From Pseudomonadota bacterium (lineage in GTDB: Bacteria > Pseudomonadota > Gammaproteobacteria > Xanthomonadales > Xanthomonadaceae), in NCBI GenBank assembly GCA_023395465.1, contig JAEWZE010000106.1, positions 1 to 23,834 on the forward strand: a DNA stretch of 23,834 bases, read 5' to 3'. This document shows, piece after piece, positions 14,593 to 23,300 of the stretch (its first letter is position 1; the number at the start of each line of letters is the position of its first letter). The notes under the pieces were generated by a model. The model did not search any database. It saw nothing but the letters and a program-made list of their open reading frames with translations, and was not told where the DNA came from. The translations under genes and the position numbers were made by a program.

Positions 14593-17040
14593 CTACTCGG
14601 TGGGCGGGGGAAGCGGTTGCTGGGGGGCCGGCTGGGGTGGGGGTTGCGGCGCGGGCTGCGGATCGCGACGGCCGAAGCCGAACCACTCGCGCCAGCCGCC
14701 GCGCCGCGGCTCGGCATTCTCGCCCACGCCGTCGGGATCGGCATACGGATCCGGCGGCAGCAGCGCGGCGCACGGCTGGTAGGGCGGTGCGAACCCTGCC
14801 ACGAAGGCGAAGCGGCGCGCCCCCGGGCACTCGGCTTCGGTGGCGTTGGACTGCAGCACCCACTGCCACTCCAAGCCTTCGTCGCCGACCCGCAGCGCCG
14901 CGCTGGGCAGGTGCTTGAACAGCCCCGACCATATCCGCATCGCGCCGGTGGCGCCGTACAGGCCGGTCTGCTCGTTCTGGTCGTTGCCCACCCAGACCAC
15001 GGCCAGGTGGTCGCCGGTCCAGCCGGCGAACCAGCTGTCGCGCCCGTCGTTGCTGGTGCCGGTCTTGCCGGCGGCATTGAGCCGGCCGAGTCCGTCGTTG
15101 ACCAGCTGGCGACCGGTACCCGAGCTCACCGCGTGCTGCAGCGCGACGGTCACCAGGCGCGCGGCGATCGCGTCGCTCCTGGTGGCGGGCGCCGGGTCCT
15201 TGTCGTAGCGCTTGACCACGTTGCCGTCGCTGTCGATGACGCCGCGGACCGCGCGCAACGGCTGGATTTCACCGCCGGAGGCAAGGAACTGGTAGAGCTG
15301 CGCCATCGCGTAGGGACTCTGGTCCACCGACCCCAGGATCAACGAAGGATTGGCGTCCGCCTTGATGCCGGCCAGGACGTGGACCAGGTCCGCGAGCTGG
15401 CGCGGGTTGACGTCCATGCCGATGCGCACCGTGGCCTGGTTGTACGAACGGGCCAAGGCATCGATGAGGCGCACCGTGCCATGGCTGCGTCCGTCGGAGT
15501 TGCCCGGCGACCAGCGCTTTCCATTGTCCAGCGTGACCGACACCGGCGAATCGTCCACCCAGGTGGCCAGCGACCACCTGCGCGGATCGATCAGCGCAAG
15601 CAGGTAGACGTAGGGCTTGAGCAGCGAACCCACGGGACGGCGCGCCTCCACCGCGCGGTTGAACCCGTGTACGGTCGGCGTGGCACTGCCCACGACGGCG
15701 ACGACCTCGCCGTCGTGCACGTCGGTCACGATGAGCCCCGTCTCCAGCGGTGGCCGGTCGCCCGTCTGCAAGGACTTGAGCGTGCGCGTGGCCGAGGCCT
15801 CGGCATAGGCCTGCGCGGACGGGGACATCCCGGTCATCACGCTCAGCCCGGCGCCCTGCTGCGCATCGGTCGGATAATCTCGTCCGAGCTGCCGGCGCAC
15901 CAGGTCGACATAGGCCGGGAACCGGTTGGCCGCGATGCTGCCCGGCGCGCTGGTGACGCCCAGCGGTGCGGCCACCGCGCGGTCGTGCGCCTTCTGGTCG
16001 ATCAGGCCGGTCTCGAGCATGTTCGCAAGCACGAAATCACGCCGCTCCCGGGCGCGTTCCGGATGGCGGCGCGCATCGTAATGCGACGGCCCGCGCACCA
16101 TGCCCACCAGCAGCGCGACGTGCTCGGTTTCCAGGTCCTCGAGGCGGCGGCCGAACCAGAACTCCGCACCCGCCGCCATGCCGTGGATCGCCTGCGCCCC
16201 ACGCTGTCCCAGGTAGACCTGGTTGAGGTAGGCCTCCAGGATCGTGGCCTTGTCGTAGCGCGCCTCCATCAGCAGCGCATACAGGATCTCGTTGAACTTG
16301 CGGCTCCAGGTCTGCTCGCGGCCGATGCCGAGCAGGCCGCTGCGCGCCAGCTGCTGGGTGAGCGTGCTCGCGCCCTGGCGTTTCTCACCCGAGCGCAGGT
16401 TGACCCAGGCCGCGCGCGCCATGCCGCTGAGGTCGATGCCGACGTGGTGGGCGAAATCACGGTCCTCGACCGCCTGCAGCGTGTCGGTCACCAGTCCCGG
16501 CACATCCTCGACCCGGACCAGGCGGCGCTCCTCCTGCTTCTGCCCGTACAGCGTGGCGATGCGGGCCGCGTCCAGGCGCGCGGACTTGATCGCGCCGCCG
16601 CCGGCGAGATCCTCGAGGGTCCGCACCCGCCCACCCGAGATCGTGGCCTCGATGCGGCTGGCGCCGATCGCGCCATCGATGTCGCGGAAACCACGGCTGG
16701 AGATCGTCCAGCGACCATCGTCGCGCGCATAGGTGCCCGGGCGCACGCCATCGCCCTCGCGGTAGGACGCGGCATCGAGCTCGGTCTTGAGCGTCTGCGC
16801 ATCCATCGCCAGCCCAGGCGCGAGCCGCAGCGGCCGCGCGTACACGCGCGTGGGCACCTGCCAGCGCAGTTCGCCGAAGCGCTCGCTGATCTGGTGGTTG
16901 AGGTAGAGCGTGTACGGGACCAGGAACCCGATCCCCAGGCCGACCACCGCCAGTGTCCAGGTCACCAGCCTGCGTCGCCAGTCGCCCGCGGGCGGACGCT
17001 TGCCGCCCTGTTCGTCTTCGTCGTATTCGATACGCGCCAT
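14593..17040 (-). CDS. mrcB: PBP1b, bifunctional peptidoglycan glycosyltransferase/transpeptidase
   Basis: This 815-residue class A penicillin-binding protein polymerises lipid II and cross-links stem peptides on the periplasmic side. It has a short cytoplasmic N-terminus, a membrane anchor at about 26-47, and a UB2H-like region after RWQVPTRVYARPLRL (59-73). The GT51 domain has catalytic E192 (EDRDFAHHVGID) and the GASTLTQQLAR motif (223-233). The transpeptidase domain has S472 and K475 (GSLLKP), SYN (532-534) and KTG (659-661). The C-terminal tail (about 793-815) is almost only Pro, Gln and Ala. The UB2H segment is where Lpo-type activators bind in PBP1b proteins, which fits the TPR lipoprotein gene 5 bases downstream. 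It is divergent from the glycosyltransferase gene. Confidence 0.97.
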   Translation of the reverse strand: MARIEYDEDEQGGKRPPAGDWRRRLVTWTLAVVGLGIGFLVPYTLYLNHQISERFGELRWQVPTRVYARPLRLAPGLAMDAQTLKTELDAASYREGDGVRPGTYARDDGRWTISSRGFRDIDGAIGASRIEATISGGRVRTLEDLAGGGAIKSARLDAARIATLYGQKQEERRLVRVEDVPGLVTDTLQAVEDRDFAHHVGIDLSGMARAAWVNLRSGEKRQGASTLTQQLARSGLLGIGREQTWSRKFNEILYALLMEARYDKATILEAYLNQVYLGQRGAQAIHGMAAGAEFWFGRRLEDLETEHVALLVGMVRGPSHYDARRHPERARERRDFVLANMLETGLIDQKAHDRAVAAPLGVTSAPGSIAANRFPAYVDLVRRQLGRDYPTDAQQGAGLSVMTGMSPSAQAYAEASATRTLKSLQTGDRPPLETGLIVTDVHDGEVVAVVGSATPTVHGFNRAVEARRPVGSLLKPYVYLLALIDPRRWSLATWVDDSPVSVTLDNGKRWSPGNSDGRSHGTVRLIDALARSYNQATVRIGMDVNPRQLADLVHVLAGIKADANPSLILGSVDQSPYAMAQLYQFLASGGEIQPLRAVRGVIDSDGNVVKRYDKDPAPATRSDAIAARLVTVALQHAVSSGTGRQLVNDGLGRLNAAGKTGTSNDGRDSWFAGWTGDHLAVVWVGNDQNEQTGLYGATGAMRIWSGLFKHLPSAALRVGDEGLEWQWVLQSNATEAECPGARRFAFVAGFAPPYQPCAALLPPDPYADPDGVGENAEPRRGGWREWFGFGRRDPQPAPQPPPQPAPQQPLPPPTE

Positions 17041-17097
17041 GCACCCGTGACCTGCACCGGCAGTCTGCCGCGGGATGCGACAATCGGCGCGATGTCG

Positions 17098-17103
17098 AGT
17101 CTA
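17098..17103 (-). promoter_or_regulatory. Possible -10 element for the mrcB operon
   Basis: TAGACT on the minus strand (17103-17098) lies about 58 bases before the mrcB ATG at 17040, in an otherwise very GC-rich 125-base divergent spacer. Four of six bases match TATAAT. No recognisable -35 sits 16-18 bases upstream, so this is a weak call. Confidence 0.3.
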
Positions 17104-17165
17104 GCCCACCGCTGCTGCCCCCGCCCGGCATCCGTCACCGTGCGGTCAGCTGGAGTTGCCTGCGC

Positions 17166-19280
17166 ATGAACCTTCCGTTCGCGGATGTCCGCCTGTGGCT
17201 GGTCCGGGCCAGCGGCCTGGTCCGTCGTGGCGTGGCTAGCCTGCGGACGCGCGGCTGGCGGCACAGCTGGGAGCGGGTGAAGCTGCAGTTCATCCGCCCG
17301 CCAGCGCCGATGCACGCGCCGCTCATCGACGCGGACCGGAGCGCCTTCGCGCCATTCGCCGTGCCCTGCGCAGAGGTGCCGGAAGCGAGCATCGTGGTCC
17401 CCGTCCACGGCCAGTGGCCGCATACGCTGGCCTGCCTGCGCGCGATCGCCGCCCATCCTCCGCAGGCCCCCTTCGAACTCATCGTGGTGGATGACGCGTC
17501 ACCGGACGACACGCTTGCCCGGCTTTCGCAGGTCGGCGGGCTCAGGGTCGTGGCTCGACCGGTCAATGGCGGATTCATTGCCGCCTGCAACGACGGCGCC
17601 GCCGCCGCGACGGGACGCATGCTGGTCTTCCTCAACAACGACACCGTGCCCCAGCCCGGTTGGCTCGATGCATTGCTGTCCACCTTCCGGCACCACCCGG
17701 ACACCGGCATGGCGGGTGCGCAGCTCCTGTATCCGGACGGGCGGTTGCAGGAGGCCGGCGGCGTGGTCTTTTCCGACGGGAGCGCGTGGAACTATGGGCG
17801 GTTCGGGACTCCCGACGATCCGCGCTACGCCTACGTGCGCGACGCGGACTACGTTTCCGGCGCGGCCATCGCGATTCCACGCAGCCTGTTCCAGCAGATC
17901 GGAGGCTTCGACGCGCGCTATGCGCCGGCGTACTACGAGGACACCGACCTGGCCTTCGCCGTGCGTGCGGCAGGGCTGCGCGTGCGCTACCAGCCCGCGG
18001 CCCGCGTGGTGCACGATGAAGGGGCGACCGCCGGCACCGATGTCGCACAGGGGCCCAAGGCTGCGCAGACGCGCAACCAGGGCGTGTTCGCACGACACCG
18101 GGCCGCCGAACTGGCCGCGCAGCCGGCACCCGGCACGCTACCTGCCCCTGCGACACTGCATCGCGACCGCCGCCAGGTGCTGATCGTCGATGCCACCACG
18201 CCCAGGCCCGATCGCGATTCCGCATCGCTGCGGCTGGTCAACCTGATGCGGATCCTGCGCGACGAGGGCGCGCACGTCGTGTTCCTTCCGGCCGACCTTG
18301 CGCATGCCGGCCGCTACACCGCGGAGCTGCAGCAGCTCGGCATCGAGGTCTGGTATGCGCCGTATGCAGCACGGTTGCCTGCCTGGCTGAAGGAACATGG
18401 ACCGCGATTCGACGTGGCCATGGTCAGCCGTCATTACGTGATGCGCGAACTGCTGCCGCTGCTGCGGACGCATGCGGCCGGCGCACGTCTGGTCTTCGAC
18501 AGCGTCGACCTGCATTACGTACGCGAGACCCGGACCGCGCAGCTGGCCGGAGATGCCGCGCTCGCGCGCAGCGCGGCGCGTACGCGCGTGCTGGAGCTCG
18601 ACATGGTGGTCAGGAGCGACGTCACGACAGTCGTCAGCCCGGTCGAAGCGGCGGCACTGGCGGGCGAAGCGCCCGGCGCGCGGGTCGAACTACTGTCGAA
18701 CGTGCACGAGGTCGCCGGGACTGGGCTCCCCTTCGCGCAACGAAGCGACCTGGTCTTCGTCGGCGGGTTCCGGCATCCGCCCAATGCCGATGCGGTTCGC
18801 TGGTTCTGCAATGAGGTGTTCGGGTCGGTGCGCGCGCGACTGCCCGGCGTGAAACTGCACTGCATCGGCGTGGATCCGCCCCCGGACATCCAGGCACTCG
18901 CCGGGCAGGAGGGGGTGCTGGTGCACGGGCACGTACCCGACCTCGAGCCGTACATGGACGGCTGCCGTATCGCGGTCGCCCCGCTGCGGGTGGGCGCGGG
19001 GGTCAAGGGCAAGATCAACCTGAGCATGGCGCACGGCCAACCGGTGGTCGCGACCTCGCTCGCGATCGAAGGGATGCACCTGCGGGATGGGGTGGACGTC
19101 CTGCTCGCCGACAGCGCAGAGGATTTCGCCGCGGCGATCCTGCGCCTGTATGGAGACGAGGAACTGTGGATGAAGCTGAGCGCGAATGGCCACGCCAACA
19201 TCGCGCGGCACTTCTCCGCGGAGGCTGCGCGTGCCGCGGTCCGGAGGATCTTCTTCGAAGACGGCGCCGGGACCGGCTGA
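17166..19280 (+). CDS. Two-domain glycosyltransferase (GT2 family fused to GT4-like)
   Basis: This 704-residue protein has no signal peptide or clear membrane span. The N-terminal GT-A domain is at about 74-290: ASIVVPVHG, FELIVVDDASPDDT (D109/D110), a NGGFIAACNDG turn, VFLNNDT (DXD-like, 156-160), and GGFDARYAPAYYEDTDLAFAVR (E258/D259). A GT-B-type half follows at about 336-700: VLIVDATTPRPDRDSAS, VFDSVDLHY, SDLVFVGGFRHPPNADAV, VKLHCIGVDPP, and the sugar-nucleotide site RIAVAPLRVGAGVKGKINLSMA. This architecture is typical of bacterial surface glycan (O-antigen, exopolysaccharide) or S-layer/flagellin glycosylation enzymes. It stands alone, divergent from mrcB and convergent with the gene at 19449, so the acceptor cannot be inferred. 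The ATG at 17166 has a GGAG site 10 bases upstream. Confidence 0.9.
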   Translation: MNLPFADVRLWLVRASGLVRRGVASLRTRGWRHSWERVKLQFIRPPAPMHAPLIDADRSAFAPFAVPCAEVPEASIVVPVHGQWPHTLACLRAIAAHPPQAPFELIVVDDASPDDTLARLSQVGGLRVVARPVNGGFIAACNDGAAAATGRMLVFLNNDTVPQPGWLDALLSTFRHHPDTGMAGAQLLYPDGRLQEAGGVVFSDGSAWNYGRFGTPDDPRYAYVRDADYVSGAAIAIPRSLFQQIGGFDARYAPAYYEDTDLAFAVRAAGLRVRYQPAARVVHDEGATAGTDVAQGPKAAQTRNQGVFARHRAAELAAQPAPGTLPAPATLHRDRRQVLIVDATTPRPDRDSASLRLVNLMRILRDEGAHVVFLPADLAHAGRYTAELQQLGIEVWYAPYAARLPAWLKEHGPRFDVAMVSRHYVMRELLPLLRTHAAGARLVFDSVDLHYVRETRTAQLAGDAALARSAARTRVLELDMVVRSDVTTVVSPVEAAALAGEAPGARVELLSNVHEVAGTGLPFAQRSDLVFVGGFRHPPNADAVRWFCNEVFGSVRARLPGVKLHCIGVDPPPDIQALAGQEGVLVHGHVPDLEPYMDGCRIAVAPLRVGAGVKGKINLSMAHGQPVVATSLAIEGMHLRDGVDVLLADSAEDFAAAILRLYGDEELWMKLSANGHANIARHFSAEAARAAVRRIFFEDGAGTG

Positions 19281-19448
19281 CCGCCCGCCGGTGGCGGACA
19301 GGTCCGCACGGTATGCGTCCCCTCCACCGTCCAGAGTCCCCGCACTGCCCGGGGCCGAACGCGCGCCTCCTTGCGCCCGGTTCAGAGCGAGCTACCTGTG
19401 CCGGATCCGGCGTCGCAGGCGTCCGCCCGGCCAATGCGGCCTTCCCAC

Positions 19449-21041
19449 CTACCTGCCCGCGGCGGCCGCAGTCCGCAAACGGCGGTCGAACTCGGGCAGT
19501 CCGGGCACCGACGGATCCACCGCCCGGGCCGCCTCCAGCGCCGCCGAGGCCGGCGGCAGCTGGCCCGCGGCCAGGCGTTCGTCGCCGATCGCCAGCCAGC
19601 GCAGGGCCAGGCGCCGGCGCGCCGCGGCCACGGTGGGTGGCGTGTCGCCCAGCGCATCGCGCGCATCCAGGCAGCGCCGGGCGAGGGCCAGGTTGTTGGC
19701 GCTGAGAGCGCGTTCGAAGCAGTCGCGTGCCGAAGGCAGCAGGCGGGCGATCGCACGGCGCACGTCGGCATCGCGCGGAGCCAGCGCCTGCGCGGCGCGC
19801 AGGCGGTCGTAGGCGCTCTCGCCCGGCGGCGTCAGCAGGTCGCCGCGGGCCTCGGCTTCGGCCGCCTGGCGCAGCAGCTGCGGCACGCGGCGCGCGCGTT
19901 CGCCCGCCGGTGCAGGCGCCTGCAGCCGCTCGTACCTGCGACGGGCGCGTTCGATCGCCGCTTCCGCGGTGGCGACGCCAGGGGCATCGGCCGCCAATGC
20001 GCGCGCCTGGTCCAGCGCCCGGGTCGCGTGGCCGAAACGGAAATCCGCGGCCAGCCGCGCCGCCTGCGCGGCATGCGCGTCGGCCGCGCGGCGCAAGCCT
20101 TCGGCGGCCGCGGGATCGTCCGGGTCCAGGGCTTCCAGGCGTCGCCACGCCGCCACCGCGGCATCCAGCCGGCCACGCTGCAGGTCGGCCTCGGCGCGAC
20201 TGCGCAGCGCATCGAGTTCCTCGTTGAAACGCGCCTGCGTGTCGGGCAGGTCGACATGTCCCGGATCGTAATGGCGCGCGGTGGCGACGGCGGCAGCCGC
20301 GGCGGCGAAGTCGCCCTGGCGCAGGTCCTCGCGGGCCGCGTCGAGCAGCGCGCCAAGCGCATCGTCGCGGCCCCGCAGCGCCTGTGCATGCGCGGGCTGC
20401 AGTTCGAGCACGCGCGCGTACAGCGGCAGCGCGGAATCGGCGCCCTGCTGCAGGTCGCCACGGGCGTGGGCCGCGGTGGCGCGCTCGATCAATCCGTCAA
20501 TGCCGGCCAGCGCGGCCTCGCGCTCGCGCAGCTGCGCGGCCAGCGTGTCGGCGTCTTCGCGCGGCACCGACAGTTCACGGGCGAGCCGCAGATGCGCGTG
20601 GGCATCGGCCAGGCGATCGGCGGCGAGGTCCGCGCGTGCGCGCGCCAGTGCCGCCGTCGCCACCCGGGCCAGGCCCTGGCGCGGCTCGATGCGGTCGGGA
20701 TCCATCGCCAGCGCGGCCTCGTAGAGCTCGCGTGCGCCGCTGCCATCGGGCGCGGTCAGGTGGCCGCGCGACAGGGCCTGCTCGCCCTGCATGCCCAGTT
20801 CATGCACCCGCGCCTGCGGCCAGAACCGGTCGCCGAACGGCCCCTGTGCCAGCGCCAGCAATCCCAGCACGACCGCGCCGGCAACGGCCGCGACCATCCA
20901 CCAGCGACGTCCTGCAATGGTGCCTGATGGCGGCCGGCGCCCGCGCATGGGCCGATCGCCCAGGCGCAGCCCGCGCAGGTCGCCCAGGACGGGTTCCCGG
21001 CGCGCGCCTGCCGCTGCATCTGGACTGGGTTCGCTGGCCAC
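19449..21041 (-). CDS. Membrane-anchored TPR-rich protein of unknown function
   Basis: This predicted 530-residue protein has one membrane segment at about 48-66 (WWMVAAVAGAVVLGLLALA). It is preceded by an Arg-rich 47-residue cytoplasmic N-terminus and followed by a long Ala/Arg-rich helical region. Repeated helix pairs of the form LYEAALAMDPDRIEPRQGLAR, LYARVLELQPAHAQAL and WRRLEALDPDDPAAAEGLRRA, each with a D-P turn, are typical of TPRs; at least six are visible. The start is taken as the GTG at 21041 (V-A-S-E-P-S-P-D), the furthest upstream option before relA. An ATG at 20947 is an alternative that would leave about 16 residues before the membrane segment. It begins 44 bases after relA. 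The function is not recognised; a scaffold in the periplasm or a docking role is only inference. Confidence 0.78.
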   Translation of the reverse strand: MASEPSPDAAAGARREPVLGDLRGLRLGDRPMRGRRPPSGTIAGRRWWMVAAVAGAVVLGLLALAQGPFGDRFWPQARVHELGMQGEQALSRGHLTAPDGSGARELYEAALAMDPDRIEPRQGLARVATAALARARADLAADRLADAHAHLRLARELSVPREDADTLAAQLREREAALAGIDGLIERATAAHARGDLQQGADSALPLYARVLELQPAHAQALRGRDDALGALLDAAREDLRQGDFAAAAAAVATARHYDPGHVDLPDTQARFNEELDALRSRAEADLQRGRLDAAVAAWRRLEALDPDDPAAAEGLRRAADAHAAQAARLAADFRFGHATRALDQARALAADAPGVATAEAAIERARRRYERLQAPAPAGERARRVPQLLRQAAEAEARGDLLTPPGESAYDRLRAAQALAPRDADVRRAIARLLPSARDCFERALSANNLALARRCLDARDALGDTPPTVAAARRRLALRWLAIGDERLAAGQLPPASAALEAARAVDPSVPGLPEFDRRLRTAAAAGR

Positions 21042-21085
21042 GGCGCCAGAGTACGCGTCACGACTGAACGCGTGTGATCGGCGTA

Positions 21086-23236
21086 CTACTCGCGCCGCGC
21101 CTGCTCCACGCCCGGCAGGCCGTCGAGCTTGGCCAGCACCCGCGACAGCTGTTCGTAGCCGTCGACGCGCAGGCGCAGGCGCAGGCGCACCCGACCATGC
21201 CGTCCGGCCTGGCCGCGGATCGACACCACGTGCGCTTCTTCCTGGGCGATCACGTTGCTGACGTCCCTGAGCAGGTGCTTGCGGTCGACCGCATCGACCA
21301 GCGCGGCCGCCTCGTGCACGCCGCCCTGGCGTCCCCAGTCGACCGGCAGCACCCGCTGCGGCTGCGCCGCGGCCAGGCGCGCGAAGGCGGCGCAGTCGGC
21401 GCGGTGCACGGTCAGGCCGCGCGCGCGGGTCAGGTAGCCGGCGATCTCCTCGCCCGGCAGCGGCTGGCAGCAGCGCGCCACCTGGACCAGCAGGTTGCCC
21501 ACGCCGACCACGGTGAAGCCCGACGTCGCCGCCTTCGGTACCCGCCGGCGCGGTTGCGCCTGCGCCGCGGCAGCGTCGGCGGCGCCCGGGGCCTGCGCGC
21601 GATCGTGTTCCTGCAGCGCGCGCCCGACCTGGTGCGGGCCGACGTCGCCCAGCGCCACCAGCACCAGCAGTTCGTCGACGGCGGCCACGTTGAACCTGGC
21701 CAGGACCGGCTGCAGGTCGGCATGCAGCAGGCCCATGCGCCGCAGTTCCCGGTCGAGCATCTCGCGCCCGGCCTGCAGGTTGCGTTCGCGGTCGAGCCGG
21801 TGGAACCAGCTGCGCACCTTCTCGCGCGCACGCGGGCTGGCGAGGAAGCCGTTGGCCGCGACCAGCCAGTCGCGTCGCGGCTCGGGCTCCTTGGCAGTCA
21901 GGATTTCGACCCGGTCGCCGCTGCGCAGCTTGTGGTCGAGCGGGACGATGCGGCCGTCGACCTTGGCGCCACGGCAGCGATGCCCGACCATGGTGTGCAC
22001 GTGGTAGGCGAAATCGAGCGGCGTCGCGCCGCTGGGCAGGTCGATCACCTCGCCCGCGGGCGTCAGCACGTACAGGCGGTCCTCGACCAGCTCGGTATCC
22101 AGGCTCCGCGCCAGGCCGGATCCCTCCTCGCCCTCGGCGTGCGATTCGAGCAGGCGCCGCATCCACTCGATCTTGCGCTCGAGCGCGGCATTGCCGGCGG
22201 CGGAGCGCTGCGAGCCGCCGGTTTCCTTGTAGCGCCAGTGCGCGGCCACGCCCAGTTCGGCCTGCTCGTGCATCTCGCGGGTGCGGATCTGCACTTCCAG
22301 GGTCTTGCCTTCCGGGCCGACCACCGCGGTGTGCAGCGAGCGGTAGTCGTTGTTCTTCGGTCGCGCGATGTAGTCGTCGAACTCGCCCGGCACCGGCGCC
22401 CACAGCGCGTGCACCACGCCCAGCGCCGCATAGCAGGCCGGGATGTCGTCGACCAGCACGCGCACCGCGCGCAGGTCGTAGAGCTCGCCGATCGGCACGT
22501 CCTTCTTCCGCATCTTCTTCCAGATGCTGTAGATGTGCTTGGCGCGGCCGGCGATGTCGGCGGCGATGCCCTGCGCGCGCAGCGCCTGTTCGAGTTCGCC
22601 GCTGACCTGGGCGATGTAGCGTTCGCGGCCGGAGCGCTTGTCGTCGAGCAGGGCCGCGATGCGCCGGTAGGTGTCCGGCTCCAGGTGGCGGAAGGCCAGG
22701 TCCTCCAGCTCCCATTTGAGCTGCCAGATCCCCAGGCGGTTGGCCAGCGGCGCCAGGATGTCGCGGGTGAGCCGCGCCAGCGCTTGCCGCTCGTCTTCGG
22801 GCAGCGCATCGGCGTGGCGCATGCGCGCGAGCTGGCGCGCCAGCAGGATCGGCACCACCCGCAGGTCGCGCACGATGGCCAGCAGCAGCCGGCGCAGGCC
22901 CTCGGTGTTGCCGCCGCCGGTCGTCTCGGCGTGCAGGGTCCAGACCTGGTTGGCCGCGCGTTGCCCGTCGAGCAGGGCCGCGACCGGTGCGTGCCGCGCG
23001 GGCAGCGCCGGTTCCAGCCGCGCGGCCAGCTGCGGCAGCTCGAACAGGATCGCCGCCGCCACCGAATCGCCGTCGGCGCCGAGCAGGGCCAGCGACGCGA
23101 GCGTGTCGCGCAGGACCGCCGGCGACGCCGGCGTCTCGACCAGCCCCTCACCTGCCGCGCGCATGGCCTGGCGCAGCGCCGGCGCGATCGTCTCGGCCTC
23201 AGGCGCGGCAAGCCAGGTCTCGAATCCGGGGGTCAC
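21086..23236 (-). CDS. relA: RelA, ribosome-associated GTP pyrophosphokinase (ppGpp synthetase I)
   Basis: This 716-residue long RSH protein makes (p)ppGpp from ATP and GTP/GDP on ribosomes with uncharged tRNA. The N-terminal hydrolase-like region lacks the HD pair (AAAILFELPQ instead of the ILHD pattern of SpoT), as in RelA. The synthetase domain at about 225-340 includes RAKHIYSIWKKM, ELYDLRAVRVLVDD, GEFDDYIARPKNNDYRSLHT and EVQIRTREMHEQAELGVAAHW. A TGS domain is at about 385-447 (DRLYVLTPAGEVIDLPSGAT). A zinc-finger/conserved-Cys region follows at 589-615 (ARCCQPLPGEEI, HRADC), and a C-terminal ACT domain at about 640-716. The start is the GTG at 23236 with GGAGGA about 12 bases upstream; no in-frame ATG lies upstream of it. 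It is divergent from the small secreted protein gene. Confidence 0.96.
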   Translation of the reverse strand: MTPGFETWLAAPEAETIAPALRQAMRAAGEGLVETPASPAVLRDTLASLALLGADGDSVAAAILFELPQLAARLEPALPARHAPVAALLDGQRAANQVWTLHAETTGGGNTEGLRRLLLAIVRDLRVVPILLARQLARMRHADALPEDERQALARLTRDILAPLANRLGIWQLKWELEDLAFRHLEPDTYRRIAALLDDKRSGRERYIAQVSGELEQALRAQGIAADIAGRAKHIYSIWKKMRKKDVPIGELYDLRAVRVLVDDIPACYAALGVVHALWAPVPGEFDDYIARPKNNDYRSLHTAVVGPEGKTLEVQIRTREMHEQAELGVAAHWRYKETGGSQRSAAGNAALERKIEWMRRLLESHAEGEEGSGLARSLDTELVEDRLYVLTPAGEVIDLPSGATPLDFAYHVHTMVGHRCRGAKVDGRIVPLDHKLRSGDRVEILTAKEPEPRRDWLVAANGFLASPRAREKVRSWFHRLDRERNLQAGREMLDRELRRMGLLHADLQPVLARFNVAAVDELLVLVALGDVGPHQVGRALQEHDRAQAPGAADAAAAQAQPRRRVPKAATSGFTVVGVGNLLVQVARCCQPLPGEEIAGYLTRARGLTVHRADCAAFARLAAAQPQRVLPVDWGRQGGVHEAAALVDAVDRKHLLRDVSNVIAQEEAHVVSIRGQAGRHGRVRLRLRLRVDGYEQLSRVLAKLDGLPGVEQARRE

Positions 23237-23267
23237 GGCGACACCGCATCCTCCATGGGGGACGCCC

Positions 23268-23273
23268 TACACT
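23268..23273 (+). promoter_or_regulatory. Possible -10 element for the secreted-protein gene at 23301
   Basis: TACACT sits 27 bases before the ATG at 23301, in the 64-base divergent spacer between relA and this gene. It would leave a leader of about 20 bases containing the GAGAGGAA ribosome site. No good -35 is visible, so confidence is low. Confidence 0.3.
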
Positions 23274-23300
23274 AGCGGCCTCCCGCCGAGAGGAACAGTC

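Noticed and set aside
14069..14932. A longer 287-residue reading of the TPR lipoprotein starting inside mrcB
   Set aside because: The extra N-terminus overlaps the mrcB coding region and would bury the lipoprotein signal. The ATG at 14587 gives a proper signal peptide and lipobox.
13012..17169. A 1385-codon open frame on the plus strand opposite mrcB, the lipoprotein and yoaA
   Set aside because: It is antisense to three genes with intact catalytic motifs, has low-complexity composition, and crosses gene boundaries. It is a codon-bias artefact.
19294..19307. Hairpin GCGGA-CAGG-TCCGC just after the glycosyltransferase stop
   Set aside because: The stem is short and lacks a T-tract. Hairpins of this size are expected by chance at this GC content.
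23162..23236. Treating the relA N-terminus as a truncated or inactivated hydrolase domain of special interest
   Set aside because: Loss of the HD residues is the normal state of RelA in gammaproteobacteria.
21074..23275. A 733-codon plus-strand frame opposite relA, and a 518-codon one at 19371-20927 opposite the TPR protein
   Set aside because: The composition is typical of shadow frames. RelA motifs are complete on the minus strand.
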